A stretch of DNA of 64,000 nucleotides. Origin: Bog-473 sp963751335. GTDB lineage: Bacteria; Actinomycetota; Acidimicrobiia; Acidimicrobiales; RAAP-2. Each line of letters begins with the position of its first letter. Positions within the stretch are counted from its first letter, which is position 1. The notes under the pieces were generated by a model. The model searched no databases and was not told the origin of the DNA. It saw only the letters and a program-made list of their open reading frames with translations. Where the stretch lies: NCBI GenBank assembly GCA_963751335.1, contig CAVVUB010000008.1, positions 992,001-1,056,000 of the forward strand. Direction: 5' to 3'. The position numbers and the translations under genes are program-made. Positions 50,854 to 60,516 of the stretch are shown piece by piece.

Positions 50854-53800
50854 CTAGTTCACCGTGAAGTTCCCGGAGCTCGTCACCGATCCCACAGGTG
50901 TGGTGATGGTGATCGGTCCCGTGGTGGCACCGGTGGGCACGACGACCTTCAGCTTGTTGGCCGAGTCCCTCTTGATCGCCGCCGCCTTGCCGTTGAACTT
51001 GACGCTGGTGGCATTCTCCAAGTTCGACCCGGTGATCTTGACCTTGGTCCCGACCGGCCCGGTGGCCGGGGTGAAGGCCGCGATCGTCGGGAAGTCACCG
51101 ACCGTGACCGTGGTGGTCGCGTTTGCGATGGTCCCCTGCGATGCGGAGAACAGGTTGAGCGTGAAGGTGAGGTTCTGTGTCACCGTGCAGTTGAGCAACG
51201 GGATCCGCACCACCTGGGTGGTCACTCCGGGCAGGAAGGTCACCGGAACGGTGCCGATTCCCTGATAGATGGAGTTGCCCGAGCAGGCGGTGTTGGTGAG
51301 TCCGCTGCCGTTGGAGGTGTCGTAGTTGACCGTGACCGGGTTGATCCCCGGCACGTTCAACGTGACCGGCAGATCGACGTAGCCGTCCGCCGCACCGACC
51401 ACCACGTTGGGCGGAGCCGAGATGGCAGGGCTCGTCACGGCGGCGCCCTTGTTGCTCTCGATGGTGACCGTGCCGGTGCCACTGGCGATGGTGGCGTTCG
51501 ACGAGGGAGCCGACAGCGTCACCGCGAAGCTCCGGGTCGCCGCACTGCGGGCGGTGATGGGCACGCTGATGTTCTGGGCCGTCTCGCCGGCCGGGAAGGT
51601 CAAGGTGCCATGTGTCAGGGAGTAATCAGTTCCGGCAGTCGCTGAACCATCGACGGTCGTGTAGTTGACCGTGACCGCCTGAGCCCTGGGCCGAGCCCGA
51701 AGGCCCACCGAGCACGACGGGCACCTGGACCGTGCCGGCGCTGGCGTCGACCACGGCGTTCTTGACGAAGAGGCCTGACGTGCCGGGCGCCGGAGCGTTC
51801 CCCGTGACATCGACCTGGGTGAGGTTGTCGGCGATCGTTGCTCCCGAGGCGCTGAAGAGGTTCAGGTAGAAGGTGTAGAACCCGCTCGAGTCGCTGGCCG
51901 TGCAGTTGAGCAACGGGATCCGCACCACCTGGGTGGTCACTCCGGGCAGGAAGGTCACCGGAACGGTGCCGATTCCCTGATAGATGGAGTTGCCCGAGCA
52001 GGCGGTGTTGGTGAGTCCGCTGCCGTTGGAGGTGTCGTAGTTGACCGTGACCGGGTTGATCCCCGGCACGTTCAACGTGACCGGCAGATCGACGTAGCCG
52101 TCCGCCGCACCGACCACCACGTTGGGCGGAGCCGAGATGGCAGGGCTCGTCACGGCGGCGCCCTTGTTGCTCTCGATGGTGACCGTGCCGGTGCCACTGG
52201 CGATGGTGGCGTTCGACGAGGGAGCCGACAGCGTCACCGCGAAGCTCCGGGTCGCCGCACTGCGGGCGGTGATGGGCACGCTGATGTTCTGGGCCGTCTC
52301 GCCGGCCGGGAAGGTCAGGGTGCCGCTGGTCGCCTGGAAGTCTGTCCCAGACTTGGCCGAACCGTTCACCGTCTTGTAGTTGACGGTCACCGCCTGAGCC
52401 TGGGCCGAGCCCGAAGGCCCACCGAGCACGACGGGCACCTGGACCGTGCCGGCGCTGGCGTCGACCACGGCGTTCTTGACGAAGAGGCCTGACGTGCCGG
52501 GCGCCGGAGCGTTCCCCGTGACATCGACCTGGGTGAGGTTGTCGGCGATCGTTGCTCCCGAGGCGCTGAAGAGGTTCAGGTAGAAGGTGTAGAACCCGCT
52601 CGAGTCGCTGGCCGTGCAGTTGAGCAACGGGATCCGCACCACCTGGGTGGTCACTCCGGGCAGGAAGGTCACCGGAACGGTGCCGATTCCCTGATAGATG
52701 GAGTTGCCCGAGCAGGCGGTGTTGGTGAGTCCGCTGCCGTTGGAGGTGTCGTAGTTGACCGTGACCGGGTTGATCCCCGGCACGTTCAACGTGACCGGCA
52801 GATCGACGTAGCCGTCCGCCGCACCGACCACCACGTTGGGCGGAGCCGAGATGGCAGGGCTCGTCACGGCGGCGCCCTTGTTGCTCTCGATGGTGACCGT
52901 GCCGGTGCCACTGGCGATGGTGGCGTTCGACGAGGGAGCCGACAGCGTCACCGCGAAGCTCCGGGTCGCCGCACTGCGGGCGGTGATGGGCACGCTGATG
53001 TTCTGGGCCGTCTCGCCGGCCGGGAAGGTCAGGGTGCCGTGTGTCAGGGAGTAATCAGTTCCGGCAGTCGCTGAACCATCGACGGTCGTGTAGTTGACCG
53101 TGACCGGGAGGCCCTGGGCCGAGCCCGAAGGCCCACCGAGCACGACGGGCACCTGGACCGTGCCGGCGCTGGCGTCGACCACGGCGTTCTTGACGAAGAG
53201 GCCTGACGTGCCGGGCGCCGGAGCGTTCCCCGTGACATCGACCTGGGTGAGGTTGTCGGCGATCGTTGCTCCCGAGGCGCTGAAGAGGTTCAGGTAGAAG
53301 GTGTAGAACCCGCTCGAGTCGCTGGCCGTGCAGTTGAGCAACGGGATCCGCACCACCTGGGTGGTCACTCCGGGCAGGAAGGTCACCGGAACGGTGCCGA
53401 TTCCCTGATAGATGGAGTTGCCCGAGCAGGCGGTGTTGGTGAGTCCGCTGCCGTTGGAGGTGTCGTAGTTGACCGTGACCGGGTTGATCCCCGGCACGTT
53501 CAACGTGACCGGCAGATCGACGTAGCCGTCCGCCGCACCGACCACCACGTTGGGCGGAGCCGAGATGGCAGGGCTCGTCACGGCGGCGCCCTTGTTGCTC
53601 TCGATGGTGACCGTGCCGGTGCCACTGGCGATGGTGGCGTTCGACGAGGGAGCCGACAGCGTCACCGCGAAGCTCCGGGTCGCCGCACTGCGGGCGGTGA
53701 TGGGCACGCTGATGTTCTGGGCCGTCTCGCCGGCCGGGAAGTGCAACGTGCCATGTGTCAGGGAGTAATCAGTTCCGGCAGTCGCTGAACCATCGACGGT

Positions 53801-54451
53801 CGTGTAGTTGACGGTCACCGCCTGAGCCTGGGCCGAGCCCGAAGGCCCACCGAGCACGACGGGCACCTGGACCGTGCCGGCGCTGGCGTCGACCACGGCG
53901 TTCTTGACGAAGAGGCCTGACGTGCCGGGCGCCGGAGCGTTCCCCGTGACATCGACCTGGGTGAGGTTGTCGGCGATCGTTGCTCCCGAGGCGCTGAAGA
54001 GGTTCAGGTAGAAGGTGTAGAACCCGCTCGAAAGGCTGTGTTGGCAGTTCAAGAGGTTGATGGTCACGTTCCGTGTGGTTACGCCGGGTGCGAAGCTCAA
54101 CGCGGTGGTCCCTTGGCCCTGATAGATGGAGTTGCCCGAGCAGACGGTGTTGGAGAGTCCGCTGCCGTTGGAGGTGTCGTAGTCGACCGTCACCGTGCTC
54201 GAGCTCGACGCGCTGAGGGTGACCGGGATGGTGACCGACCCGTCGGCTTCACCGACGACAACGTTCGGGCCTGCCGAAATGGAGGGGGTACCTCCCGCCG
54301 CTTGTGCCGGAACGCCACCGATTCCCATCGACGCAGCGGCGATGGTGAGGCCTGCCGCCATGATCTGACCTGTTCGCGTCAGTGTCCTGCTTCGGCGAAC
54401 GCCCCAAGACACACCCCTGGCGCGATGCCTTCCATCTTCGAGTGCCTGCAT
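50854..54451 (-). CDS. Secreted Calx-beta repeat protein with C-terminal IPT/TIG domain (frameshift at 51684-51686)
   Basis: After correction the protein has about 1198 residues: a signal peptide (MAAGLTIAAASMGIGGVPAQ, cut after AQA near residue 52), then alternating domains A (GYVDLPVTLNVPG, CSGNSIYQG, GFYTFYLNLFSA) and B, a Calx-beta domain (VTVNYTTVDGSATAGTDYSL, HGTLTFPAGETAQNISVPI), in the order A-B four times, a final A, and an IPT/TIG domain (IAAFTPATGPVGTKVKITGS). Four A-B units are almost identical at DNA level. The last B copy has CCC where the others have CC, shifting the frame. Such proteins are cell-surface adhesins or matrix proteins that may bind calcium. The start ATG 54451 is preceded by AAAGGCGGGGAG. 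Confidence 0.82.
51185..54036 (-). repeat. Four near-identical 714-nt coding repeats
   Basis: Landmarks recur at 51407, 52122, 52836 and 53550 (periods 715, 714, 714), and a second landmark at 51185, 51900, 52614 and 53328 gives the same periods. The 715 is 714 plus the extra C at 51684-51686. Each unit encodes 238 residues (one A plus one Calx-beta domain). Small differences occur, for example YKTVNGSAKSGTDFQ in one copy. Copy number could differ between cells or be mis-assembled. Confidence 0.9.
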
Positions 54452-54852
54452 CTCCCCGCCTTTCGCTGGGCCCGATTCGGCCCCGTCTGAATTCCGAGGG
54501 AGCGTAACCTCTCTTGCAACAGGCGTGTCGGACGTAACCCCCCGCTGGCGCTGCGCCAGGTGCTCGTCGCCTCTTTCAGGGATCCGTCGCACGAACCTGA
54601 ATCTGTGGTCTCTCATGACTGCTCCTTCGGATCGGTTTCCCGGGCGCCGGATCGCGCTCGATGCCCTCAGCTTCGGCTCCGGCCCTGACGGAGTCCTGAC
54701 CGATTGCTGAAGGATCGGCAACGGGAGCTGAAGACATCGGGCCTCGGCCGTGGGCCCTGACCGGCCCCCCAGAGTGAGTGCCGAAGAATCACCAGGTCAG
54801 AGGCCGATAGTCTCACAGTGGTGGGCAGCGTTGAGGGCGGAAGGACGAGGGC
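54452..54852. other. Divergent intergenic region between the Calx-beta and AfsR-like genes
   Basis: No gene is supported in these 401 nt. AGCGTA at 54501-54506 (TACGCT on the minus strand) may be the -10 box of the Calx-beta gene, giving a leader of about 45 nt. TAGTCT at 54808-54813 may be the -10 box of the plus-strand regulator, whose leader of about 35 nt contains GGAAGGACGAGGG. The open frame on the plus strand at 54525-54710 has no family features. Confidence 0.45.
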
Positions 54853-57800
54853 GTGCGGTACCTGATCTTGGGCCCGCTTCAGGTCCTTGACCTCGAGGGC
54901 CGCGCCATCCCGGTTCGCGGGCGGGTCGACCGGGTGATCTTGGGGGCGTTGTTGCTCGAGCCGGGCCGCATCGTCTCCCGCGACCGCCTGATCGAGGCCG
55001 CCTGGGGTGACCAACCCCCGGAGACGGCGCCCAACGCGGTCCAGGCGCACATCTCCAAGCTGCGCAAGCTGCTAGGCGCGATTTCCGGCGCCGAGAGCGT
55101 GCTCCACACCCGGTCACCGGGTTACGTCGTTGACCTGGCCCCGGGGGAGCTCGACTCGGTGGAGTTCGAGCGTCTGGCCGCCCCTCCCGTACCGGGGGAA
55201 ACCCCAGCTGCAGTGGCCGACCGCATGACTGAGGCCCTCGGATTGTGGCGGGGCCCGGTCCTCGACGGCATGGACCTGGGGACCTTCGGCCAGTCGGACG
55301 TCACCAGGTTGGAGGACCTCCGGTTGTCCGCGCTCGAATGGAGGATCGACGCCGATCTCGCCCTCGGCCGCCATCGTGAGATCACCGGCGAGATCGAGGC
55401 GCTGGTCCAGACCCACCCCCTGCGCGAATCCCTCCGGGGCCAGCTCATGGTGGCGCTCTACCGATCGGGTCGTCAGGCCGACGCACTGGCCGCCTACCGC
55501 GACCTGCGTCAGCTCCTCACCGAAGAGCTCGGCATCGATCCCGGCCAGCCGTTGCAAGCGCTGGAGTTCGCGATCCTCGACCAGTCACCCGAGCTCGACC
55601 TCGCCCTTCGGAGCCCATCCACCGCGCCCGGCGCCCAGGTCGACCAGGCGCGGCGCGCGACCCGGATACCGCTGCCCGCACGGCTCGCCGCCCGCCCGCT
55701 CATGGAGCTGATCGGCCGGACGAACGAACTCCAGGCCCTGGGCGAGGTGCACAAACGGGTGGCCGCCGACGGTGGCCGAGAGGTCGTCCTCGTCGTCGGG
55801 GAGGCGGGCCTGGGCAAGACGACGCTCACCGCGGCGGCCGCCCGGGCGGCGTTCGACGAGGGGTCGCTCGTGATGTTCGGCCACTGCGAGGAAGATCTGG
55901 CCAGCCCGTATCGCTACTTCGCCGAGGCGTTGGAACATTTCGTGGCGCACGCCAGCGACGAGCAGCTGGCGCAGCACGTCCTGCCCGTCGCGCCGGACCT
56001 CTCCCGGCTCGTGCCATCGGTCTCGAGGCGATTGCCGGTGATCCCGGCCACCAAGGGCACCGACATGGACACCGAGCGCTACCTGCTCTTCGCCGCGGTT
56101 GCCGGGCTCATCGCCGACGTGTCTCAGGTCACACCCGTCGTCCTCGTCCTCGACGACTTGCAGTGGGCCGACAAAGGAAGTCTGTTGCTCTTGCGCCATC
56201 TGGCCGGGGCCGAACAGATTTCCCGGCTGTTGATCCTCGCCACCTACCGTGACAGCGAGCTCAGGCACGCCGAGGCGCTGCGAGACACGCTCGGCGCGCT
56301 CCGGCGCCAGAGCGGGGTGCAGCGGATCGAGCTCAGCGGTCTGAACGACCATGAGGTCGTGTCGTACTTCGAGGCCGCCTCCGGTCAGACGCTCGACAAA
56401 GACGGTCTTGATCTGGCCCACGCGGTCTACCGCGAGACCGACGGCAATCCCTTCTTCGTGGGAGAGGTGCTGCGTCACCTGGCGGAGAGCGGCGCCATTC
56501 GCCGCGACGCCGAAGGGCGCTGGGTGGCCGGAGCGTCGCTCGAGACCACGGTGCTGCCCGACAGCGTGCGCGAGGTGGTCGGCGGGCGCATCGTCCGCCT
56601 GGGCCAGGAAGCAGAGCGGGTGCTCGCGATCGCAGCCGTGGTCGGTCGTGAGTTCGATCTCGATCTGCTGGCCCGAGCGGCGGGAGCCTCCGAGGACGAT
56701 GTGCTCGACATTCTCGAGAGCGCGGTTGGCGCCGCCCTGGTTCGCGAGTTCGCCGAGGCACCTGGCCGATTCCAGTTCACGCACGCCCTGATCCAACACA
56801 CGCTCTACGAGGATCTGAGACCGACGCGCCGAGCCCGTGCCCATCGCCAGGTGGCCGAGGCCCTCGAAGAGGTGGGGGCGGCGAGGTCCGATGCCGGCGT
56901 GGGACAGCTGGCCCGCCACTGGGTCGCGGCGATTCAGCCGAGTGATCTGACCAAGGCGATCTCCTACTCCCAGCGTGCCGCCGACGCCGCGCTGGCGGCG
57001 CTCGCCCCGGCTGACGCGGCGCGCTACTACGCGCAGGCCTTGGAGCTGAGCTCGCAGCGCCTCAAAGCGGAACCCGTCCTCGAGCTCGACCTGACCATCG
57101 GTCTGGGCACGGCCCTGCGACAATCGGGCGACCCCGGCTTTCGCGACATGCTGCTGGGGGCATCCCGTCGAGCCGCCGCCCTCGGCGACACGGATCGCCT
57201 GGTCGCCGCCGTCCTGGCCAACAATCGCGGCACCTTCAGCACGGTGAGCACCATCGACGAGGAGAAGGTCGAGATGCTCGAGACCGCGCTCGACCGGCTG
57301 GGCTCCGACGACGTCCGACGGGCCCTGCTCCTCGCCACCCTCTGCACCGAGCTCACCGTGGGCAGCTCGCTCGAGCGTCGTGAGGCACTCGCTGACGAGG
57401 CGCTGGCCATGGCGCGCCGGCATGGCGACGATGCGTCGGTCGTCAGGGTGATCAACCAGGTCCTCCTCCCGCTGTCGATCCCGCATCTGCTCGAGCTGTC
57501 GACGGCGCGGGCCGAGGAGGGTTTGGCCCGAGCGGAGTCGGTCGGCGATCCCATGTTGCTCTGCACCGCGGTCAGCGGACGGCGACTCATCGCCGGCTCG
57601 GCCGGGGACATCGCCGAAATGGACCGTTGCTTCGAGGTCAAGGCCAGGCTGGTCGAGCAGCTCGATCTGCCCTTCCTGAACTGGGTGCACACCATCCAGC
57701 GCGCCACCCGGGCGCTCGTGGGTGGCGACCCCGACGCCGGCGAGCAGCTGGCCCAAGAGGCCATGCGCCTCGGCTCGGATGCGGGACAGCCCGACGTGGT

Positions 57801-58437
57801 CACCGCCTTCGGGATCCAGCTCATCATGGTGCAGCTGCAGCGGGGCACACTGGGGACGTTGGTCCCGCTCATCGAGCAGGCCGTCAGGGAGAACCCGGGA
57901 TTCGGGGTCTTCACCGCCGTCCTGGCATTGGCCCATTCCGAGGCCGATCGGTTCGACGAGGCTCGGCGCGTGCTCGACGGTTTCACCGGCTCTGGCTTCA
58001 GGCTCCCATTCGATGTCGCATGGCTGACGGCCATGATCGCTTGTGCCGAAGCGGCCGTGGCCTGCGGCGATCCCAAGTATGCCCAACCCCTGCTCGATCA
58101 GCTTGCGCCGTTCGCCGACCAATGGCTCTGCACCGATGTTTCGGCGTCGGGCCCGGTGAGCCGCACCGTCGGCGATCTGCTGACGAACCTCGGTCGCTAC
58201 GACGAGGCGGAGAAGCACTTCTCTGCGGCCCATGCCTCCGCCACGTTGGCGGACGCCTCGTTCTACATGGCCCAAACCGACCACTCCTGGGGGCGGATGC
58301 TGGTGCGGCGGGGCGCACCCGGGGACCGCGACAGGGCGCACCGCCTTCTCACTCGAGCTCGCGATGTCGCGGCGTCGCGTGGCTTCGGTACCGTGGAGCG
58401 ACGGGCGTCCTCCGCGCTTCAGCGCATCGGTCCCTGA
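54853..58437 (+). CDS. AfsR/SARP-type regulator with AAA/NB-ARC-like ATPase and TPR region
   Basis: The 1194-residue protein starts with an OmpR-like winged helix (about 1-95; YLILGPLQVLDLEGRAIPVR, APNAVQAHISKLRKLLG) and a BTAD activation domain (about 100-245; LALGRHREITGEIEALVQTH, LRQLLTEELGIDPGQPLQAL). Next is an ATPase with Walker A VVGEAGLGKTTLTAA and Walker B VVLVLDDLQWADKGSLLLL, as in LuxR/AfsR-type STAND regulators, followed by helical TPR-like repeats to the end. It would activate nearby or secondary-metabolism genes on a nucleotide-dependent signal. The GTG start is preceded by a Shine-Dalgarno-like GGAAGGACGAGGG. The divergent Calx-beta gene is a candidate target. Confidence 0.9.
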   Translation: MRYLILGPLQVLDLEGRAIPVRGRVDRVILGALLLEPGRIVSRDRLIEAAWGDQPPETAPNAVQAHISKLRKLLGAISGAESVLHTRSPGYVVDLAPGELDSVEFERLAAPPVPGETPAAVADRMTEALGLWRGPVLDGMDLGTFGQSDVTRLEDLRLSALEWRIDADLALGRHREITGEIEALVQTHPLRESLRGQLMVALYRSGRQADALAAYRDLRQLLTEELGIDPGQPLQALEFAILDQSPELDLALRSPSTAPGAQVDQARRATRIPLPARLAARPLMELIGRTNELQALGEVHKRVAADGGREVVLVVGEAGLGKTTLTAAAARAAFDEGSLVMFGHCEEDLASPYRYFAEALEHFVAHASDEQLAQHVLPVAPDLSRLVPSVSRRLPVIPATKGTDMDTERYLLFAAVAGLIADVSQVTPVVLVLDDLQWADKGSLLLLRHLAGAEQISRLLILATYRDSELRHAEALRDTLGALRRQSGVQRIELSGLNDHEVVSYFEAASGQTLDKDGLDLAHAVYRETDGNPFFVGEVLRHLAESGAIRRDAEGRWVAGASLETTVLPDSVREVVGGRIVRLGQEAERVLAIAAVVGREFDLDLLARAAGASEDDVLDILESAVGAALVREFAEAPGRFQFTHALIQHTLYEDLRPTRRARAHRQVAEALEEVGAARSDAGVGQLARHWVAAIQPSDLTKAISYSQRAADAALAALAPADAARYYAQALELSSQRLKAEPVLELDLTIGLGTALRQSGDPGFRDMLLGASRRAAALGDTDRLVAAVLANNRGTFSTVSTIDEEKVEMLETALDRLGSDDVRRALLLATLCTELTVGSSLERREALADEALAMARRHGDDASVVRVINQVLLPLSIPHLLELSTARAEEGLARAESVGDPMLLCTAVSGRRLIAGSAGDIAEMDRCFEVKARLVEQLDLPFLNWVHTIQRATRALVGGDPDAGEQLAQEAMRLGSDAGQPDVVTAFGIQLIMVQLQRGTLGTLVPLIEQAVRENPGFGVFTAVLALAHSEADRFDEARRVLDGFTGSGFRLPFDVAWLTAMIACAEAAVACGDPKYAQPLLDQLAPFADQWLCTDVSASGPVSRTVGDLLTNLGRYDEAEKHFSAAHASATLADASFYMAQTDHSWGRMLVRRGAPGDRDRAHRLLTRARDVAASRGFGTVERRASSALQRIGP

Positions 58438-58469
58438 ACATCCGGCGCCAGGGACCCGACGCGATGCTC

Positions 58470-58501
58470 AGCCGAGGACGAGCTCAGCCGAGGACGAGCT
58501 C
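58470..58501. repeat. 16-nt tandem duplication at the end of an oxidoreductase gene
   Basis: AGCCGAGGACGAGCTC is present at 58470-58485 and 58486-58501. The minus-strand gene stops in the inner copy and the outer copy lies just after the stop, so the duplication does not alter the protein. Confidence 0.7.
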
Positions 58502-59521
58502 AGCCATGGTGCGCAGCGTCGGCACGTCGCCGTTGACCAGCAGCGTGGTGGCCCGCGACTCGCGCCAGGCCTCCAGGTCGTCCCTGATCTTCTCGGCCGG
58601 GCCGATGAGCGAGATCTCCTCGACCAGCGAGGTGGGTACGGCAGCGGCGGCGTCGTCCTTGCGTCCGTCGAGGTAGGCGTCCTGGACCTTGGTGGCCGCC
58701 TCCTCGTAGCCCATCCGAGCGAACACGTCGAAGTGGAAGTTCATCTCCTTGGCGCCCATGCCGCCGATGTAGAGGGCGAGGGAGGGCCGGAACCCGTCGG
58801 CGGCCGCGTCGACGTCGTCGGAGATGACGGTCGGCGCCATGGCCAGCACCTCGAAGTCCTCGGCCGAACAGCGGGCGCCGGGCCGGGCGTGACCCTCGTC
58901 GAGCGACACCTCGAAGGCCGACATGGCCCGGGGCGAGAAGAAGATGGGGAACCAGCCGTCGGCGATCTCGGCGGCCAGCGCGATGTTCTTCGGACCCTCG
59001 GCGCCGAGGATGATCGGGATGTCGGGTCGCCGCGGGTGCACGATCGACTTGAGCGGCTTGCCCAGCCCGGTGCCGCCCGGATAGGGCAGCGGGTAGTGCT
59101 TGCCGTCGTTGGTCACCGGCTTCTCACGCCGCAGCACCTGGCGCACGATGTCGACGTACTCGCGGGTGCGGGCCAGCGGGGCCGGGAACGGCTGGCCGTA
59201 CCAACCCTCGACGACCTGGGGCCCCGACACGCCCAGGCCGAGCACGAAGCGCCCGTCGGAGAGGTGGTCCATGGTCTGCGCGGCCATGGCCATGGCCGTC
59301 GGCGTCCGGGCCGAGAGCTGGCAGAGCGAGGTGCCGAGCCGGACCTTCTCGGTGCGCGAGCCCCACCAGGCCAACGGGGTCAGGGCGTCGGAACCGTAGG
59401 ATTCCGCCGTCCAGATGGAGTCATAACCGAGGCGGTCGGCTTCCTCGACGAGCTCGACCGCATGGGCCGGCGGACCTGCGCCCCAGTAGCCGAGTTGCAG
59501 TCCGACCTTCATCGCCTTCAT
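58484..59521 (-). CDS. LLM-class F420-dependent oxidoreductase
   Basis: The 345-residue protein is a luciferase-like TIM-barrel enzyme: MKVGLQLGYWGAGPPAHAVE, LGYDSIWTAESYGSDALTPL, RVRLGTSLCQLSARTPTAMAM-type segment (here VRLGTSLCQLSARTP), LSDGRFVLGLGVSGPQVVEG and GWFPIFFSPRAM. Actinobacterial members use reduced coenzyme F420 to reduce or oxidise aldehydes, ketones or lipid intermediates. The F420 synthesis genes at 21-23 kb support this. AAGGGAG precedes ATG 59521. It starts 16 nt after the end of a second enzyme of the same superfamily upstream, so the two form an operon with the P450. Confidence 0.9.
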   Translation of the reverse strand: MKAMKVGLQLGYWGAGPPAHAVELVEEADRLGYDSIWTAESYGSDALTPLAWWGSRTEKVRLGTSLCQLSARTPTAMAMAAQTMDHLSDGRFVLGLGVSGPQVVEGWYGQPFPAPLARTREYVDIVRQVLRREKPVTNDGKHYPLPYPGGTGLGKPLKSIVHPRRPDIPIILGAEGPKNIALAAEIADGWFPIFFSPRAMSAFEVSLDEGHARPGARCSAEDFEVLAMAPTVISDDVDAAADGFRPSLALYIGGMGAKEMNFHFDVFARMGYEEAATKVQDAYLDGRKDDAAAAVPTSLVEEISLIGPAEKIRDDLEAWRESRATTLLVNGDVPTLRTMAELVLG

Positions 59522-59537
59522 CGACTGACTCCCTTGC

Positions 59538-60443
59538 TCAGAACTTCGACACGATTTCGTCGGCGAACCAGCGCACGGCGTCGAGCCGGGCGGCGAGCGC
59601 CTGCTCCTCCGGCATGTCCGGAGTCACGCGCACACCCATCCAGGGCGCGCACACGAAGTCGGTCACCCCTGCGTCGATAAAGCGGCCGTAGAGGTCGACG
59701 CTCGGGCGTTCGTTGATGGAGAGGTAGATGGCGAAGTCCCCGTCGGTCCTCCGCCCGGCCTTCTCGAGTGCCTCCCGGAGATCTCCGAGATGTTCCCAGG
59801 CCTCCTCTTCGCTGTAGGCGCCGGCCGCGATCCATCCGTCGCACAGCGCGGCCGTGCGCCGGAGGGCGACGGGGGAGTGGCCGCCCCCGATGATGGGTAC
59901 CGGCGCCGATGGTGACGGTTCCATCTGGCACTCGGGCACGTCGTAGTAGTCGCCGTGGAACTCGACGTAGCCGGGGCACCACAGGGCGCGCAGGGCGGCA
60001 ATCATCTCGTCGAGGCGCTTGCCCCGGGTGTCGAAGTCCTGCCCCGTCTGGTCGAACTCCTCCTTGCTCCAGCCGACACCCACGCCGAGGCGCAGGCGGT
60101 CGTCGGAGAGTACGGCCGCGGTCGCCGTCGTCTTGGCCACGGTCATGAGGTCGCGCAGCGGGGCGATGTAGATGCCGGTCGTGAAGACGAGTTGATCGGT
60201 CAACGTGGCCAAGGCCGAGATGACGCACATCGGATCGGGCCAGGCCGTCTCGTCCTCCCAGCCCGGATGTCCGTCCTCGCGCTTGGAGTAGGTGTAGCGC
60301 GACTCGCGGCTGCGGGGATTGAAGACGTGGTCCGACACGTAGATGCCGCCGTAGCCGAGCTCCTCGCTCAGCAGGGCCAGGGGCATGATCTGGCGCGTCG
60401 GCAGGAAGGCCACCGACTGGTGGAAGCGCACGTCGCTTCCCAT
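59538..60443 (-). CDS. LLM-class F420-dependent oxidoreductase (TIGR03619-like)
   Basis: The 301-residue protein of the luciferase-like superfamily contains LALLSEELGYGGIYVSDHVF, LVFTTGIYIAPLRDLMTVAK, LRLGVGVGWSKEEFDQTGQD and VPIIGGGHSPVALRRTAALC, the typical order for the shorter F420-dependent group. ATG 60443 was chosen because GGGAGG lies 5 nt upstream. The frame extends to 60515, but that would add a basic, low-complexity stretch. It lies between a P450 and the other LLM enzyme on the same strand, so a joint oxidative pathway is likely. The substrate is unknown. Confidence 0.88.
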   Translation of the reverse strand: MGSDVRFHQSVAFLPTRQIMPLALLSEELGYGGIYVSDHVFNPRSRESRYTYSKREDGHPGWEDETAWPDPMCVISALATLTDQLVFTTGIYIAPLRDLMTVAKTTATAAVLSDDRLRLGVGVGWSKEEFDQTGQDFDTRGKRLDEMIAALRALWCPGYVEFHGDYYDVPECQMEPSPSAPVPIIGGGHSPVALRRTAALCDGWIAAGAYSEEEAWEHLGDLREALEKAGRRTDGDFAIYLSINERPSVDLYGRFIDAGVTDFVCAPWMGVRVTPDMPEEQALAARLDAVRWFADEIVSKF

Positions 60444-60516
60444 GCGACCTCCCAGGCTGCGCCCGGCGGTGCTCTTGGCGGCCGTTTTGCGTCCGCCTCC
60501 CATCACGAAGCCCATC

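Noticed and set aside
51407..53768. Four plus-strand frames beginning MGGAEMAGLV
   Set aside because: They are the reverse complement of the 714-nt repeats of the Calx-beta gene and recur only because the DNA recurs.
50854..54451. 714-nt repeats as a transposon or insertion sequence
   Set aside because: The repeats are in-frame parts of one secreted protein; no transposase or terminal inverted repeats are present.
54525..54710. Small plus-strand gene between the Calx-beta and AfsR-like genes
   Set aside because: No ribosome binding site, promoter box or family feature supports it.
55585..58341. 918-codon open frame antisense to the AfsR-like regulator
   Set aside because: Long antisense frames are expected in GC-rich coding DNA; the plus strand carries clear motifs and the antisense product has none.
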